Assembly (NCBI GenBank): GCA_012932865.1
Contig: SAXG01000039.1
Span: 248,001 to 312,000, forward strand
Source: Amylostereum areolatum
Lineage: Eukaryota > Basidiomycota > Agaricomycetes > Russulales > Stereaceae
Reading direction: 5' to 3'
DNA length: 64,000 nucleotides
The number at the start of each line of letters is the position of its first letter. Position 1 is the first letter of the stretch. Of this stretch, positions 1-12,484 are shown in pieces. The position numbers and the translations under genes were made by a program. The notes under the pieces were generated by a model. The model saw only the letters and a program-made list of their open reading frames with translations, did no database searches and had not been told where the DNA came from.

Positions 1-2148
1 CACAAAAGCCGCACACAAACAATACCATAATGCATACAATGCTCGCCTCTGCGAGCACGCCTGTTCGCGACCGACGCCTTCTCCCTCTTTGTTCTCCCTC
101 GCCGCAGATCCATGTCCCAGCAAAGCCATCTCCTCGGCCGCCCCCCCCTCGATCCCGGTGATCCTTCGATAAGCCTGTCAGAACGCGACGCCTCCCACAC
201 AAGGCAACCGTTTTCTTGCCCAGAAACCTCCCCGTCAGAAACACGGGTTTACGTCCGCGCAGCCCTTCTCTTCCTCGGATTTCGAGCCCGGATGCCGTGA
301 TAGAACCCCACGCTCGAGCATCCTATATCCAGATGACGCCGATGGCGACTTCACCCGTCTCGCCAAACGTCCTACTCGAGCGCATTTGCAGAACACCTTG
401 CGGCCCACGAGGTCGCCTTTCTCTGTGGATCCGCAAGACTATCGCACCAATAGATCGCAGCCGTCCGATCCTGCATTGCATGTCGCTTGCCAGTCTAGGA
501 ACACAGCTTGGACCTTCGGCAGGAGAGGGCAGAACCTGGGCGATTTCGGTCACCGTTTACGCAGCAGACTCGGGGTGAATACAAGGACCCATGTGCGACA
601 ATCCACCGAACTCGGATTCCGTCTGTCGCCTTATTGCTGCTTATCGGCCGCCGCCGGTTCTCCTTGAGAACTGTGCGTTTCCATCTTCTGTTTTTCTTGA
701 GGAACAAGATCTTTCCCTGGAGGCAGCAGGGCGGTTGATAGCGTTCACAAACGCCACATGATGAGCGGGAGAAGCGAGTCGGTCTGATCGCCACAGGCGC
801 CAACGACCTAGCGCACGGCGAGACGATACCCAGAAAGAGAAAGGTCAGCCCAGATATACGCTTTTGCGGGGGAGATGAACTGACCTGTGGAGAAGACGGG
901 ACCGAAACAGCAAAGCTGAATGCCTGGTCCAAGGTTGCCCGGAAAGCAGCAGTTGGGGCGTGAGAGGCGTGCGGTCCAAAACATATAGAGTGACTCCTTG
1001 ATCGTGTAGATCCAGATGGGCCAGAACACCCGCTATTCCGAGGTCAGACCTGCCTGGGCGCATATACCTACCGTTTACAACGGACTTGGGGAAGGCGGCT
1101 TTTCCGACCAGAGCGAAAAGAAACTAGGACATCGCCAGGGGCTGTGAATGATCATGAATCGAAAAGGATCTGAGTGGGCGATTTGGAATATGGCTGGGTG
1201 TCATGTATATATGAGCGGTGATCTGAGGCGTCTAAGCCTGTTCAGGCCAATGCAGATGGCTAAGGTCAACTGTATGCATACAGTCTCACCTTCAGCTCGT
1301 GTCTCTTGATAGTCAGTGATGGGAGGTAAAAAAAGCATCGGCATATGCTGGCGCGCACGGAGTCCGAGGAGTCCACGTTGACGTTCATTCTCTTCGGCTT
1401 ACAGACGAAAAGTTAAAAGACCAGCGCGCCGCACTGTCTGGAGGGACTTCAAGCTCGGGCAGAACGGCGTATAGAAGATACGTACGCTCCATTTGGGCTG
1501 TCTTGTTTTGCTGTGAGATTGAGCGTGTGTACCAGGACTAACAGCCCGCCGAGGGACAGTCAAGGCATAAGAATCCAGTGCTGCCTTCGCGAAAAAAAGG
1601 TGAGGACGTTGCGGAGGACGAGCGAGCCTCAGTTGCTTCGAGATACGAGGATACGTGGCGAAGCAGAATCCACAGGCGCGTGCGGTAGCGAACAACGAGG
1701 GCAGTGGGAAACGTGGTGACACGGGAGGGAGTACGGTAGACCTCGCGGAGACGCGATCGGAGACGCGGGGACGGCAGGAAGCAGCCACGTGACTGCCATG
1801 GACCTTGACGGTGGGAGAGTGAGGAAAGTACGCCTGCGTATTCGCTCTCCCTCGCTCTCCCTTGCTCCGTTTTAGTCTCGTCTTGCAAAGTCGCCAGCAC
1901 GACTTTCCACGAAAGCTAGCTTGCAAGGGACAGGCCCGGAGGAACTTGGAATAGTCATCATTTGTGAGTGATATCCATGTGATCCCACGATCTCTCAACA
2001 CGCTCAACCCGCGTCCGTTTCTTTCCCCTCCTCGACACCCAGCCATGTCCTGTTGACGATCTCCGTCTTCTACATTCACACCACATCCTTTAGCCGACGT
2101 CTGCGCGCGTTTTCTTCCCTTCTTTTCATTTCCCAAACGACCCCAACC
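1..2148. other. Left-edge intergenic region, no convincing gene
   Basis: No open frame here has a recognisable domain. A plus-strand stretch at about 300-580 stays open and may be a gene remnant or part of a gene I could not splice, but nothing in it matches a family I know. The last 150 bases are pyrimidine-rich and lead into the start codon at 2149, as expected of a fungal 5' UTR and promoter. Confidence 0.4.
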
Positions 2149-5100
2149 ATGTCCAACGAAACTCCAGACGGGGACACCCTACTTTCTCCAGCCAGCTCTG
2201 CCAGCCAGTCCCCATGGCCCCGCCCCCTTTCTCCCATACCCCCTCATCGTCCTCGCAAAGCTCGCCAACGCCCTCGGAATCTCCACCCCGGTACCCCACC
2301 AACCCGCTCGCTCACTCTCCGATTCCTGTTCGACTCCACGTACGGCGGATCCTTGGCGTTCTCCGACCCCGTCAGCCGCATCAACCTCCCAATTTACCAC
2401 ACACTCCTCTTCGTCGTCTTTCCAGTCCAGGTTTCTCATACACGTCATTCCGCCAACGCATCTTCCACACGACAACGACTTCACAGAGGCCCTCGAGCTC
2501 ACCCCTCCACCCACAACCGCATCGGGTTATCACACACAATTCCGTCGAGGCACCCTCGTCCCTCTCCTACCCAACCTCCAATCTCAGCTCTGGGCAATAG
2601 CCAAAGAGTATGCTCTTCCCAGCACCTCCGGCCTCGTCCTCTACCTCGTCACCTCCGCACCCAGTCGCAACGAGCTCTCCACCCCCGGGCTGGGCGACCC
2701 GGAAGAACCAGGACCTCGGTTATCTGAAGAAATTTGGAAACATCTGTGGATGCGTGTGGTCAAGACCGAACGCCAGGAAAGCGGCTTTCCCTCACGTTCA
2801 CCGACTCCCAACGCGGTTGGCCTGGGCATCGGCTTTGGCGGGCGATCCTCACCGCTGTCAGAGCCATCCTCTTCATATCCTCTACGACCCTTCGTTTCCA
2901 ACGGCCGACCTCCCAACTCCCTTTCCTCCCCTCTCACGCCGAGCGCGTCGACGACTTCTTCCTCAACATCGGACCCCCGAACAACCGCCGCTTCCTCCTC
3001 GGAACCTTCCCAGTCGGAAGTCACCACCCCCGACACTTCTTTGCCCCCCGAATCCCGCGCGGACATGCTCGATCTCCCTGGACTTTCATCATCGCCTTCG
3101 CTCATCCCCATCCTGGCCAAGGTTGAGTTTGACATCGATCGACGCAAGGCGGAATGGTACGGTCCGTGGTTGCGCAGCCGGAAGATGAATCACAAGAAAC
3201 GAGGGATGGCGGCGCGGGAGTACTCGAAGGGATCAGAGGGAGGGGATGACGTGGGTGAGGGCGAGCTAGTGAGGAAGGCGCCTCTTGGGTTGAAGCTTGT
3301 AGACCGGCAGGCTGTGCCACGGTTCTTGCTTTCAGCAGAAGAGGACGAGGACGACGAGCCCCTGGCGGGCGAGTCTACAGGCGACAGGGGTGCATTGGGT
3401 CCAGAGGGTGCGCTGGAAGGAAACGAGGAAGAAGATGTGGAATGGCATGCCCGCAACAAACCGCGACTCTCGGTTGAGATCCCTCCATCTCCGTCAACGT
3501 CGAGTGGTCCGCGAACGTCGCCGACGACGGTCACGTCGTCGAAAAAGGTTCCACCGCCGTTGACTCTCGCCGTGCAAAATGATATGGGCATCATCGCGTC
3601 GGCAGAGCCAAGTCCAATGCCCAGCACGGCCGCGAGTGGGAAGCTTGCGTACTTGCGCGATGGCGATGGGACAGTGTCGTCGTCGGAAGAGGACGTTTCT
3701 TCGTCGCAGGAGCAGAGTGAGGAGGGTGGCGGGGAGGAAGTGGACGGGGAAGTGGACGGGGACGAGGAAGAGGTTGACAATCTGACATTCCGCAAGCTGA
3801 AGAGCCCCGTGGAAGATAAGCGTGGCGGGGCGTTTTTCGAGGACTTGGATTTGGGGCTAGAGTTCGAGGACTCGGGCGAGGTGCGTACCGCTTTGGCTTT
3901 TGGGGGGGGAAATGCTCATGACGTCTGCAATAGTTTGATGAGCACGACCCTAACGACCGTCGCCGGAGTCAATACGCTATGAAAGCAAAGTTGGATGAAA
4001 TTGAACGCGTAAGTGGTGGCAACGGGCGTGGTCGTACCATAAGGCTGATCGGACGGTGCCTTTGTCCTTGCAGACCTTGGTTCAGTTTTCACCTCGAAGA
4101 CTCAAACACGAGCTCGAAGATTCAGCACCTGCGGTTACACCCCCGAGATCTGCATCCCTCGCCAGGGCGGGGGCGTCATTATCCCCACCGCTTTCAGCAG
4201 TAAATGGTAGATTCCCCCGCACTTCGACCGGGAGTCCCAAGGCGGCCGGAACGTAAGTTACATGCGATGTACCCCATTAGAATATACCACTCAAGCATCA
4301 CATTCTTAGACCGGGCTCACCCCCCAAATGGCCCGCAGTACCCTATACATCGTTGAATGGTGATGACGATGACCCCAACAATTCACTCGGTCTGGACGGG
4401 TTTCCGTCCCCTCCCAAGTTCGCGTTGAACGGCGTGTCAAACGCTATCCCACTGTCCCCGTACAAGCAACGATTCTCCGTGTCATCGAACGGAGAATCGG
4501 AAGAGTCAAAAGCCAGGAAGCGCGAGCTCGAGGGTCACGAACCGACGTACCCAGCCATCATTCCTCCCTCCCTCCGCGCCAGAGATCCCGCCTCCAGCTC
4601 CCCCGTCATCCCCCTTTCACCGGACCCGTTTGGACGCTTCCCTTCGGAACCCGTACCTCCAGTTCCACAAAGGATGTCTGAGGACCGGTACTCGCATCGT
4701 TCGAGCTCGAGCCAGTCGCGAACGACCTTCTCTTTGGACAAGAACCGCGACTCCGACACCTTCAACCGGGATGACAGCATGACCAGCGTCTCAGACCGCA
4801 AATCGTCGACTCCCTCCAGTCGCTTCTCGATAGACTCCGCAGATGAGCACGGTCCCTCTTCCAAGCTGTCGGCGCGTTCTGCTCAAGGTGCATCCCTCAA
4901 CCCTGTGAAGAGTATCCGCACGCTCTGGCGGAAGAGCAGAAAATCGTCAATATCGTCCACGCAGACCGTGGCCCCTGCACCGCAAACTAACGGACGTGGA
5001 TCACCCCAGCCACCCCTTCCCCCGAACAACAACCTCGCGCCTGCCGCAATGCCACGCGTATCGGAAGAGGTCGTTACAAACGCCATGCTCCCGCCAGGCC

Positions 5101-5930
5101 GACGGACGCCGCAAGGTGCATACCCGGACGCGTCCCTCAGCACGAAGGCGTTGCAACGCGCACACGGCGGACACTCTATCAACTCCATCCACTTTGACCA
5201 GGAGTCGCCATACCCCGTTCGCCGCTCTGCAGCGCCGCCGACGCCTCCCATGCCCTCGCGCCAGCCAGCCTACCAAAACGTCCAGTATACCCAAGCGCAA
5301 CGGCCCTCATCCACGTCGTCCTCCCCGCCTCCGTCTGACTCGGCACCGCTGCCCTCGAACGAGAAGTCCGGCGCCCGCAAGTCGATCCTCAAGTCGTGGC
5401 GGTCGGCGTCTACCGTCTCGGGATCGGGATTTTCGCCCACGTCTCCCCCGGCGGACTCGACAGGTCGACCGAGCATCGAGGTCCCCGACGTCGGGGCTGC
5501 CCCCGCGCGCAAGCGACGGCCCAGCGTCATCGAGATGGTGCGCGGGTCCCTCAGCATCGGTAGCATGGGCGAGCTCCCGCCAAGTCCCAATCTGCCTGAG
5601 CAATACGCCGCGGCCAACGCGCGGAGGTCGCAGGCGGACATCCCCGGTGCGGGCTCGGGGCGGTTCTCGGTCAGGAGCAGCGTGGTCAACGGGCGCGCGA
5701 CGCCCTCAGGCTCCTCCATCGCATCCTCGCAGTTCTCCTCGCGCTCGTCGCCGCCGCCCATAGCGACGCCCACCGCGGGCGGCTCTCCTCCGCCGGGAAG
5801 CGAGCCTGCCGTGTCGCGCGCATCGCAGGAGGACGAGACGTTCGAGATCATCGATACGACACAGCAGGGCCATGGCAAGGCGCCGTCGCTCTCATATCCG
5901 TACCACGAACTGGACCACCAGGCGTCGTAA
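2149..5930 (+). CDS. Conserved Ser/Pro-rich protein of unknown function, apparent frameshift near the start
   Basis: I do not recognise a function. The likely start is ATG 2149 (MSNETPDGD). The conserved-looking part is in another frame, with blocks such as LAKLANALG, FLIHVIPPTHLPHD, YHTQFRRGTLVPLLPN, AKEYALPSTSGLVLYLV and RRKAEWYGPWLRSRKMNHK. The two frames join if one C is removed from the CCCCC run at 2223-2227. No intron fits there, so this is a possible sequencing error or a real frameshift. Downstream, three short introns restore a continuous frame: GTGCGT at about 3881 to AG before TTTGATGAG, GTAAGTGG at about 4010 to AG before ACCTTGG, and GTAAGTTA at about 4253 to AG before ACCGGG. 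The middle has acidic Ser/Glu-rich tracts and the C-terminal 500 residues are Ser/Pro-rich and probably disordered. It may be a regulatory or scaffold protein, but that is inference from composition only. Confidence 0.7.
2223..2227 (+). other. Homopolymer C run at the frame switch
   Basis: Five consecutive C bases lie where the start-codon frame (SPWPRPLS) must change to the conserved frame (FLPYPLIVLAKLANALG). Dropping one C gives a continuous protein. There is no room for a normal intron between the start codon and this point. Confidence 0.45.
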
Positions 5931-6603
5931 CCTCGGGCAATCGCGCTTGAGCTCTCGAGGGCTGCGGCGTTGGCCTCTCCGTCTCGGGGCGCGCTCAGGC
6001 TCTCGGTCCCTCCAACCCCCCCATCTGAGCAGTAATTTAACCGATATTCCTAGTATTCCCGCTCTAGCTCTTTGTTGATCTGACGCCTGTTTTGTCTCCC
6101 TCCGACCTTCGACGAACCTCCTGCGCGGCGCGGATGTGTGTGTGTTGTTGTGTGGCTACCTTAGATGCTGCTTGACCCCCCCGCGACAATTGCGACTTGT
6201 CACGACCTTCGCGCTTGCGCACGCGCCCTCCCTTTTCTCCTTTTTTAGTCGTGCGCTCGTGCATCTACATCTACTCCGTTTTTTCTTTACTTCGATCTTT
6301 TTGTTATTTTGTTTAGTAACCCGTTCTTGTTTTCATATACTTTGAAGCGTGTGTCGCGAGGGCGCATGTGTAATCTACTGGCTGCTGGACTTGTGACGTT
6401 TCAAGCTGAGCGTGTATCAGGCTTGGGTTTTTTGTCGAGATCGTATACATTTTACGATGCGTTCAACTACAACACATGTGTGACAGTCCGACCCAGTGGT
6501 TATGTGAGGAGGTGCGATGGTACAAGTCCGTGTTTGATATATATGCAGGTTACAGTACCGATACAAGCTGTCGAAGAGACCAAAAGGGGAGATCAGACAC
6601 ACC
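5931..6603. other. Convergent 3' intergenic region
   Basis: This region lies between the stop of the long Ser/Pro-rich gene (+) and the stop of the cerato-platanin gene (-). It is T-rich around 6230-6320 and presumably holds both 3' UTRs. No further gene is seen. Confidence 0.5.
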
Positions 6604-7164
6604 CTACAATCCACACGCGTCCGCCGGCACGGGGGTAGCCTCCACACGAAGCCCCCGCAGCTTCCCCAAGGCCATCTTCTCCACCCGTCCGCCCACCAGC
6701 GCGCCCAACGCCTCCTTGGTGAGCGCGAACGCGGTCGCCGCGCGGTCGATGATCGTGACGTTCGCCGATGCGCCCGTCGGGGGATACACGATGTGCCAAC
6801 ACGAGCCGCAGTGCGCGGACGGGCCGGCACGCGACGAGGACGAGGACGCGAAGGACGCGCCGCCGATGTGAGGGTACGAGGGAATGTCCCTGAAGGAGGG
6901 GAAGCGGCCGGAGAGCGCGCGCGCGCAAGCGAGGTGGGAGGTCGAGCCGCCGGGGTTGTCGTAGGACGAGTCGTACGCGACGGGGTAGTCCGGGGATCCG
7001 GAAGGGAAGTTGACGGGGGTGGCGTGGGGTTCGACCTTTCGCCATGCGTTGCCCGGGGCGGCGATGAAAACGTCCTGGTCGCTGGAGGAAGCGAAGGGAA
7101 CGGCGCGGGCGAACGGCCACAGAAACAAGAGTGATATGCACTGGTATATATATGCCCAAAGCAT
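6604..7164 (-). CDS. Cerato-platanin family secreted protein
   Basis: This is a small secreted cysteine protein of the cerato-platanin family, whose members bind chitin oligomers, act at the hyphal surface and can elicit plant defence. The start MLWAYIYQ opens a hydrophobic signal peptide ending near ARA. The mature part shows family landmarks: VAYDSSYDNPGGST, an ACARAL cysteine, a YPHIGG block, HCGSCW with two cysteines, VTIIDRA, and a last cysteine in ADACGL. All four cysteines of the family are present. The gene has no intron. Two features are less typical: an N-terminal extension of about 35 residues before the VAYD block, and a Ser-rich insertion before HCGSCW. An in-frame ATG 30 codons upstream would bury the signal peptide, so I prefer the inner start. 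Confidence 0.88.
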   Translation of the reverse strand: MLWAYIYQCISLLFLWPFARAVPFASSSDQDVFIAAPGNAWRKVEPHATPVNFPSGSPDYPVAYDSSYDNPGGSTSHLACARALSGRFPSFRDIPSYPHIGGASFASSSSSRAGPSAHCGSCWHIVYPPTGASANVTIIDRAATAFALTKEALGALVGGRVEKMALGKLRGLRVEATPVPADACGL

Positions 7165-8012
7165 CGTGGCTGGATCGGAGGGTATCGTCGGTGCGGCAGG
7201 AAGACTTGTTTCTGGGACGCGCATAGGCTGTCTTATATATAGGTCAGGATGCATGTATGTACCATGCCGCGGATATAGAATTTGAAAGACGCACCTCCAC
7301 GGACGGAAGACGGACGATGCCCCGCGACTGTGAGACGGTTACCCGTTACCAAGGGAAATTCACTAACAGTGGTAAAAGGATGAGACCGAAGATTGGAAAA
7401 GAAGAGCGGGGGGAGGGGTCTTGCGGGGGGGAAGACACTCGTGAGCGTGGCTCCAGCATGTCCCCGGTCGTCTTGGGGCGATGTCAAGGAACGCCTGCAG
7501 GTCGCTATTTCCAGTCAGTTGGATGACGTGACCATGACGGCCTGCTCGGTCGTGGCTAGCGGTGCTCGGGCAAGAGCCCTACTCAGACCTACTGAGGATC
7601 AAGCATCAAGCTTCAAGTCGAAGGTGACGGTGGCAAGTAAGAGTGTACTGAAGGAGATGTAAACGCGCGAGTGAAGATTGTCAAGTATACCTCCACTGAA
7701 GTTTCTACTATACATGGTTTATCAGCTATGCACAAGTGAATGAACTGAAACCAATGCAAAGTGCAGGACAGGGGAGTGACGATACTTGGCACAGAGGGTG
7801 GTTCGCCTGCTACGATCAAAGAACTCGATGCTGGGGGAGATGGAGCTCTGGTGATCGAGGTAATGGAAGTGCTTGTTGCTCTCATTTTACATGCATACCG
7901 ACGACTTGTAAGACAGCGACTGAAGGGTTATCAACATAGACCAGCAGGCGACTATGCAACGTTTACTCACATATACATACACCCTCCACGTTCTAAAAAA
8001 CCGCCCCACAGG
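7165..8012. other. Intergenic region upstream of cerato-platanin
   Basis: This contains the promoter of the minus-strand cerato-platanin gene and the 3' flank of the isocitrate lyase-family gene. No coding region is recognised. TATA-like sequence (tatatata) on either strand lies at about 7146-7153, inside the signal-peptide codons, and tatatatag at about 7233. Confidence 0.4.
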
Positions 8013-10248
8013 CTAGAAGTCGTTCTCCGTCGAGTCCTTGCCTACGGCGGACATGCTCGACGAACCAGACGAGACCGTCATCAAGATGCGGTCGATGTAG
8101 TCGGCGCCACTCCTGAACACACGAATGACCGTGAACACGGGCGGGACCGACAGCGACACACAAACCACGTACCATTTCTGGTGCGTGAGCACGTCCACGC
8201 CGAGCTCCTTCTCCTTTCGCTGCACGGTTTCCACATACGCCAACATGCCGTCCGTCTTGTAGCGTTGCGCAAGTTCGGCTGTGACGCGAACAGTCGTTGT
8301 CAGCAAGAGCGGAGGACAAGGGGGGGGGGGAGATCGGGAAGGGGCCTACCAAAGCCTACGGCGTTGCTGTGCAGGCCGGCGAGGGACACGAGCTGCAGCA
8401 CGAATCCTTCCTTCCCAAGCTCCCAGATAAAGTCCTTCAGGTCGCCATCTGCCCCGAGCGAAGCCATCCTCCCGTCAGCAAACCACCACGAGCACCGCGA
8501 TCGCACGGAGGGGACGCACCGGAGAACCCGTGCGCGCTCCAGTTGAAGCTCGGGCTGAGGTTGTACACCAGCCACTTTCCGGGGAACCTCTCGCGGATCG
8601 CGCGCGCGAAGCTGCGGGCTTGGGCGAGGTCGGGGTTCTTGGTCTCGAGCCAGATGAGGTCCGCGTGGGGCGCGAACGCCAGGGCGCGGGAGATGGCGCT
8701 GTCGATCCCGCCTGTGGTGTGGTAGTAGCCTTCGCGCGTACGGGGGACTGCAGAGAATGAGGTCAAGAGGGGGGTTTGGCGCGTGCAGACGTCGACGTAC
8801 GATCCCAGTCCCAGTCGACGGGTGCGCCAAGGATCCCGTGGGCGATGTCTCGGGCCTCGGTGTTCGATTTGCCCTTGACAGCTTCGGAATACTGCTGGAA
8901 GACGGCGGCCTTGTCGGCGATCGAAGATTCGTTGATGGCCTTCTCCACCGCTGCATAATAGACGTCAGATGAGTACATAGAAAGCTTCTTCGAGGAGAAG
9001 ACGCGACGGGACCTTGGTCAAAGGTGATGAGATCGACGCTGGCCAGCCATTCGTTCTCCAGCTTGTCTATCTCCGAACCGCTCGCACCGCGCGCTTCCGC
9101 GCGGTCGAGCGTGTCCGACAGCGCGAGCCGCCTGCTCCCGTCGGGAAGGCGGGAGCGCACGCCCTTCACGAAGCGGTGGTCTCGAGCGTCCACGGTGGAA
9201 GACATCAGACGACCGGACTCGGCGTCGGTGCGCGCGATGAGGAGCATGGTGTGCTGGAGGAGGTCCAGCTGGAAGCGCGCGGCGGTGAGGCGGGAGATGT
9301 GGGTGGACGTCGGGACGATGACCTTCCCGGCGAGATGGCCGCACTTCTTGCCGCCGTGCAGCTGGTCCTCGAAGTGGATGGCCGACGCGCCCTAGGCACG
9401 AGCGTGTGAGTCGGGTGTTTAACAGGAAGAGGGTTGGGGCATGGCGCACGGATTCGGCGAACAGCTTGGTGAGCTTCATGACGGCGGAAGTACCCCCATG
9501 TCTGCGTTGCGGTGAGTGAATGAGGCAGGACCCATGAGCGGGCGAACGTGGGCTGACCCAGTATCTGCGTCTGCAATGATCGGTCGGAGGTAGTCGATGT
9601 ACGGCATTTTCTCCCGCTGCTCCGGGGTGGCGACATAGCGCGCATCGTAATGCTTCTTGTCGTGCAGCTGCTGAGCTCGGAACAGGCGATGAACCTGGTT
9701 CGGTACCGTGGTGTACGGGTAGTCGCTGCCAAACAAAGTCAAAAAAACACACAAACCAACATCGGAGCCAAGTCCGAGCGACTGGCCACTCACCCGAAGT
9801 CGGGCCCGACCTCGTTGTTCGCGGTCGTGAGCAGGCTGCTCGCGGCCCACCCGGAGACGTACATGACCTCCAACCACCGCGCCATCTGGGTCATCTGCAC
9901 GGGATCCACCGCGCCGAGGGTGTGCACGGGCTTCCCGGCCTTGGCCGCCCGGTCGAACACGGCGTAGAGCTTGTCGGCGAGGAGGGTGGAGGGGAGCGGG
10001 ACGGGGGGCAGGGAGCCCTGCTTGGACGCGACGGACTCGGCGGTGTACGGCCGCGTGGTGTGGGCGAACCGGGGGAGAGAGAAGAAGGATTCGAGGGCTC
10101 TGACGCGGGAGGCGAACGCGGCGGATTCTTCGGAGGGGGAGGGCGGGTCGAGGGGGAGCGGGGTAGGGTGGGGATAGAGTGAGGAGGACATGGAGCGCGT
10201 CGCGAGCGCGAAGGCTGAGTTGTTGGATAGCGTGCGTACGCGGTACAT
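8013..10248 (-). CDS. Isocitrate lyase family, probably mitochondrial 2-methylisocitrate lyase
   Basis: Enzyme of the isocitrate lyase superfamily. 2-methylisocitrate lyase splits 2-methylisocitrate to pyruvate and succinate in propionate detoxification; isocitrate lyase proper serves the glyoxylate cycle. The catalytic loop reads [19 protein letters not shown], with the KKCGH active-site signature. Other family blocks are [52 protein letters not shown] and [10 protein letters not shown]. The LHGG form before KKCGH, and an Arg-containing N-terminus starting [11 protein letters not shown] that resembles a mitochondrial presequence, favour the methylisocitrate enzyme over the glyoxylate one, which usually has APGTKKCGH. 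There are several short introns; the last (8113-8172) splits the Trp codon of HQKW. The C-terminus (TENDF) has no clear peroxisomal SKL signal. An ATG 18 codons further upstream is possible but gives an acidic N-terminus. Confidence 0.87.
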
Positions 10249-12484
10249 GGCAGCGTTCTGGGGCCGAGCACCGTCGTCGTCGGGGTCGATGAGCAAAGGC
10301 ATCTCCTCCGGTCCGGGGTCGGTGTTATGGATGCGGGGTAATAATCACGTGGACCGCGCCGCGTCGGCCGCGACGACCTAAATTTCTGGATCATCTTGGG
10401 AGCATCTCTCACCAGGTTCGTCGCCTATAAGCTTTGCTCGAGCCTCGGTCACGGAGAGAGGAGGGGAGTATGGAGTCCCACGGAGTCTCTGAAGACCTCA
10501 CCTAAGTTATCAGGATGTCAATGGAGAGTTCATCACGTGCCCGATTCGCGTCGGGATCTCCCACGACGCGTACCGCCGGGCGCTCTTGTCCTTCCACCAC
10601 CACCACCACTACCACCTCATCGTACCCAGTCTCGGACATCGCCCAAAAAACACGCGTCAAGACGGTTCCCGCGAGCGTCTCGATGGCCGCCGCGAGCGCG
10701 CAATCCACCGCGCCGGTCCTCGTCCCAAACTTTGGACCCGTGTTACTATTGTGCTGTAAGTGTAAGTACGTGCTCGTGTTCCGTCATTCCGTCCCCGTCT
10801 TCTTTCATTATGTACAGGCGCTCTTTCCCCGAATACGAGCCCTGATACGAGGCATGACAGTCCTTGTATCCACACAGGCGCGTCCATCTCCATCTCCATC
10901 GCCGACACCTCTGATCATCGTCCATTTCACGCACAGCAGGAGAAGAAAAAAAAACGCGTCTGCATCCCCCGACGTCCTTCTCAAGACGTGTTCTAATTCC
11001 CTGGGGGCACGTCAGCCCCGTTTTTTTCCTCCTTCTTTCTCTCTGGAGACTCCATTCGCCCGTCCAAGGAGAGCGTTCAATCTCCGCGCTCGAGAATCCC
11101 TTGTGCCAATGCCCGCGAGAAATGGAATGTGTTGCGCTGACGGGGCACCCCCCGGGAACGACCTCGCTCGCGCCTCTTTCCACCGCCAACCGCTCTGATT
11201 ATCAGATCGGGGCCGTCATTCCGTGCGTTCTCCATATGCCTACGTGCCCACGCACCTTACATGGACCGTTCCTCCCCTCAGACGCTTTCCACCGAGCTCG
11301 TTACGGCCAAGTCGCCGCGCTCTTATGCGTGCGTGGTGACTCCTGCTTAGCCCCTGCGCAGCGCTACGACGACCGCGGCGAACGCCTGCGTGGACGAACA
11401 CGGCGCCGGGTGCGACGCGTGGTTGGGGGCTTGCCACGACGGGCTGCAGGGCCCCTCCGATCCCAACACCACACGTCCTAACTTACGACGGATCGCGTCT
11501 TTGCGACATGGGAGCGAGGTGGAGCGGTTCGCACTTAGCCGCGTGTTCGTGCCTATCCATCCAAATCAGGATCTCCGCGGGGCCGGTACGTGTCCTTGTT
11601 GGCGACCCAGTGGGGGGACGCGCACGTTACGCGGTGCCGCGCGCAAGCAAGTAAGGGACCTGGATGTAACTCGCTTGGTGAGGCTGACGTCGGCGATAAA
11701 TGAATGCAATGAATGCGAATGAATGAACGCGGGATGGAGGTCAAATTGAGCCGTTGCCTGGCGTCGCCGTCCGATCCTTTGCTCTGAATCATCGCACCTC
11801 GAGGCTGCCCGCAGGCCGCGGGCAAGTTCTTCTCGTTCCACCCATGCCCCCCGCAGGCAAAGTTCGTCCCCCCAAGTGCCACTACATCCGACGCACGCAA
11901 GAAGAGACCGACGGAAGTTGGACGGAGCCGAAGGGGGTGCATCCGTCTTCCCATCGATGTGTGAGAGAGAGAGAACGATGGCCGCGATGGGCACGAAGCT
12001 GGCGCTCCCTTTCCCATGCATGCCCCTTTCTCGTAGAGTTCGGCCTGTCACGCTCGCACACCTCGGTCCCAAAAAAGAGAATCTCTGGGATTCAAACGGC
12101 ACCGTGCGAGGGGTGGTATGTACTATACATAATAACGTGCGACGTGCGGCGAATGCGAAGGGGGGACAGCGTGCGTGCGTGCGAAAGAGCCCGAGGCGAT
12201 AATTACGAACGAAAGTCCTGGTAGCTTGTGTGGATGAAGGGGGGGTCGTGATGTTCTGTATGAGCAGAAAGAGGGGAGGCTGCAACAAGAAAGAGAAGGG
12301 GGAAAGGGGATGGCTACATGGAATGGGGACGGAACCGGAGAAAGCGAAGCGTGCGTGTAGGTTTAATGAGCACCGGGCGGGGGGCAATGGAATAGGTTAC
12401 GATGCGGAGTCGTGAGATTAGGGAGGGGACAGGGCCATAGGATAAGGAGGGGGGGTCGTGACGGGAAGGAGACGAGAGAGCATA
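10249..12484. other. Intergenic region of 2.2 kb without a supported gene
   Basis: Several frames of up to about 230 codons are open, including one at 10515-11198 with a run of Thr codons, but none shows a domain or conserved-looking block. The region separates the 5' end of the isocitrate lyase-family gene from the 3' end of the next minus-strand gene. Around 11690-11722 there is a short reiteration of AATGAATG type. Confidence 0.4.

Noticed and set aside
1399..2136. 245-codon minus-strand frame
   Set aside because: No domain, and it overlaps the likely promoter of the gene at 2149; compatible with chance in GC-rich DNA.
10515..11198. 227-codon plus-strand frame with a Thr run
   Set aside because: Low complexity and no recognisable block; kept only as a note in the intergenic entry.
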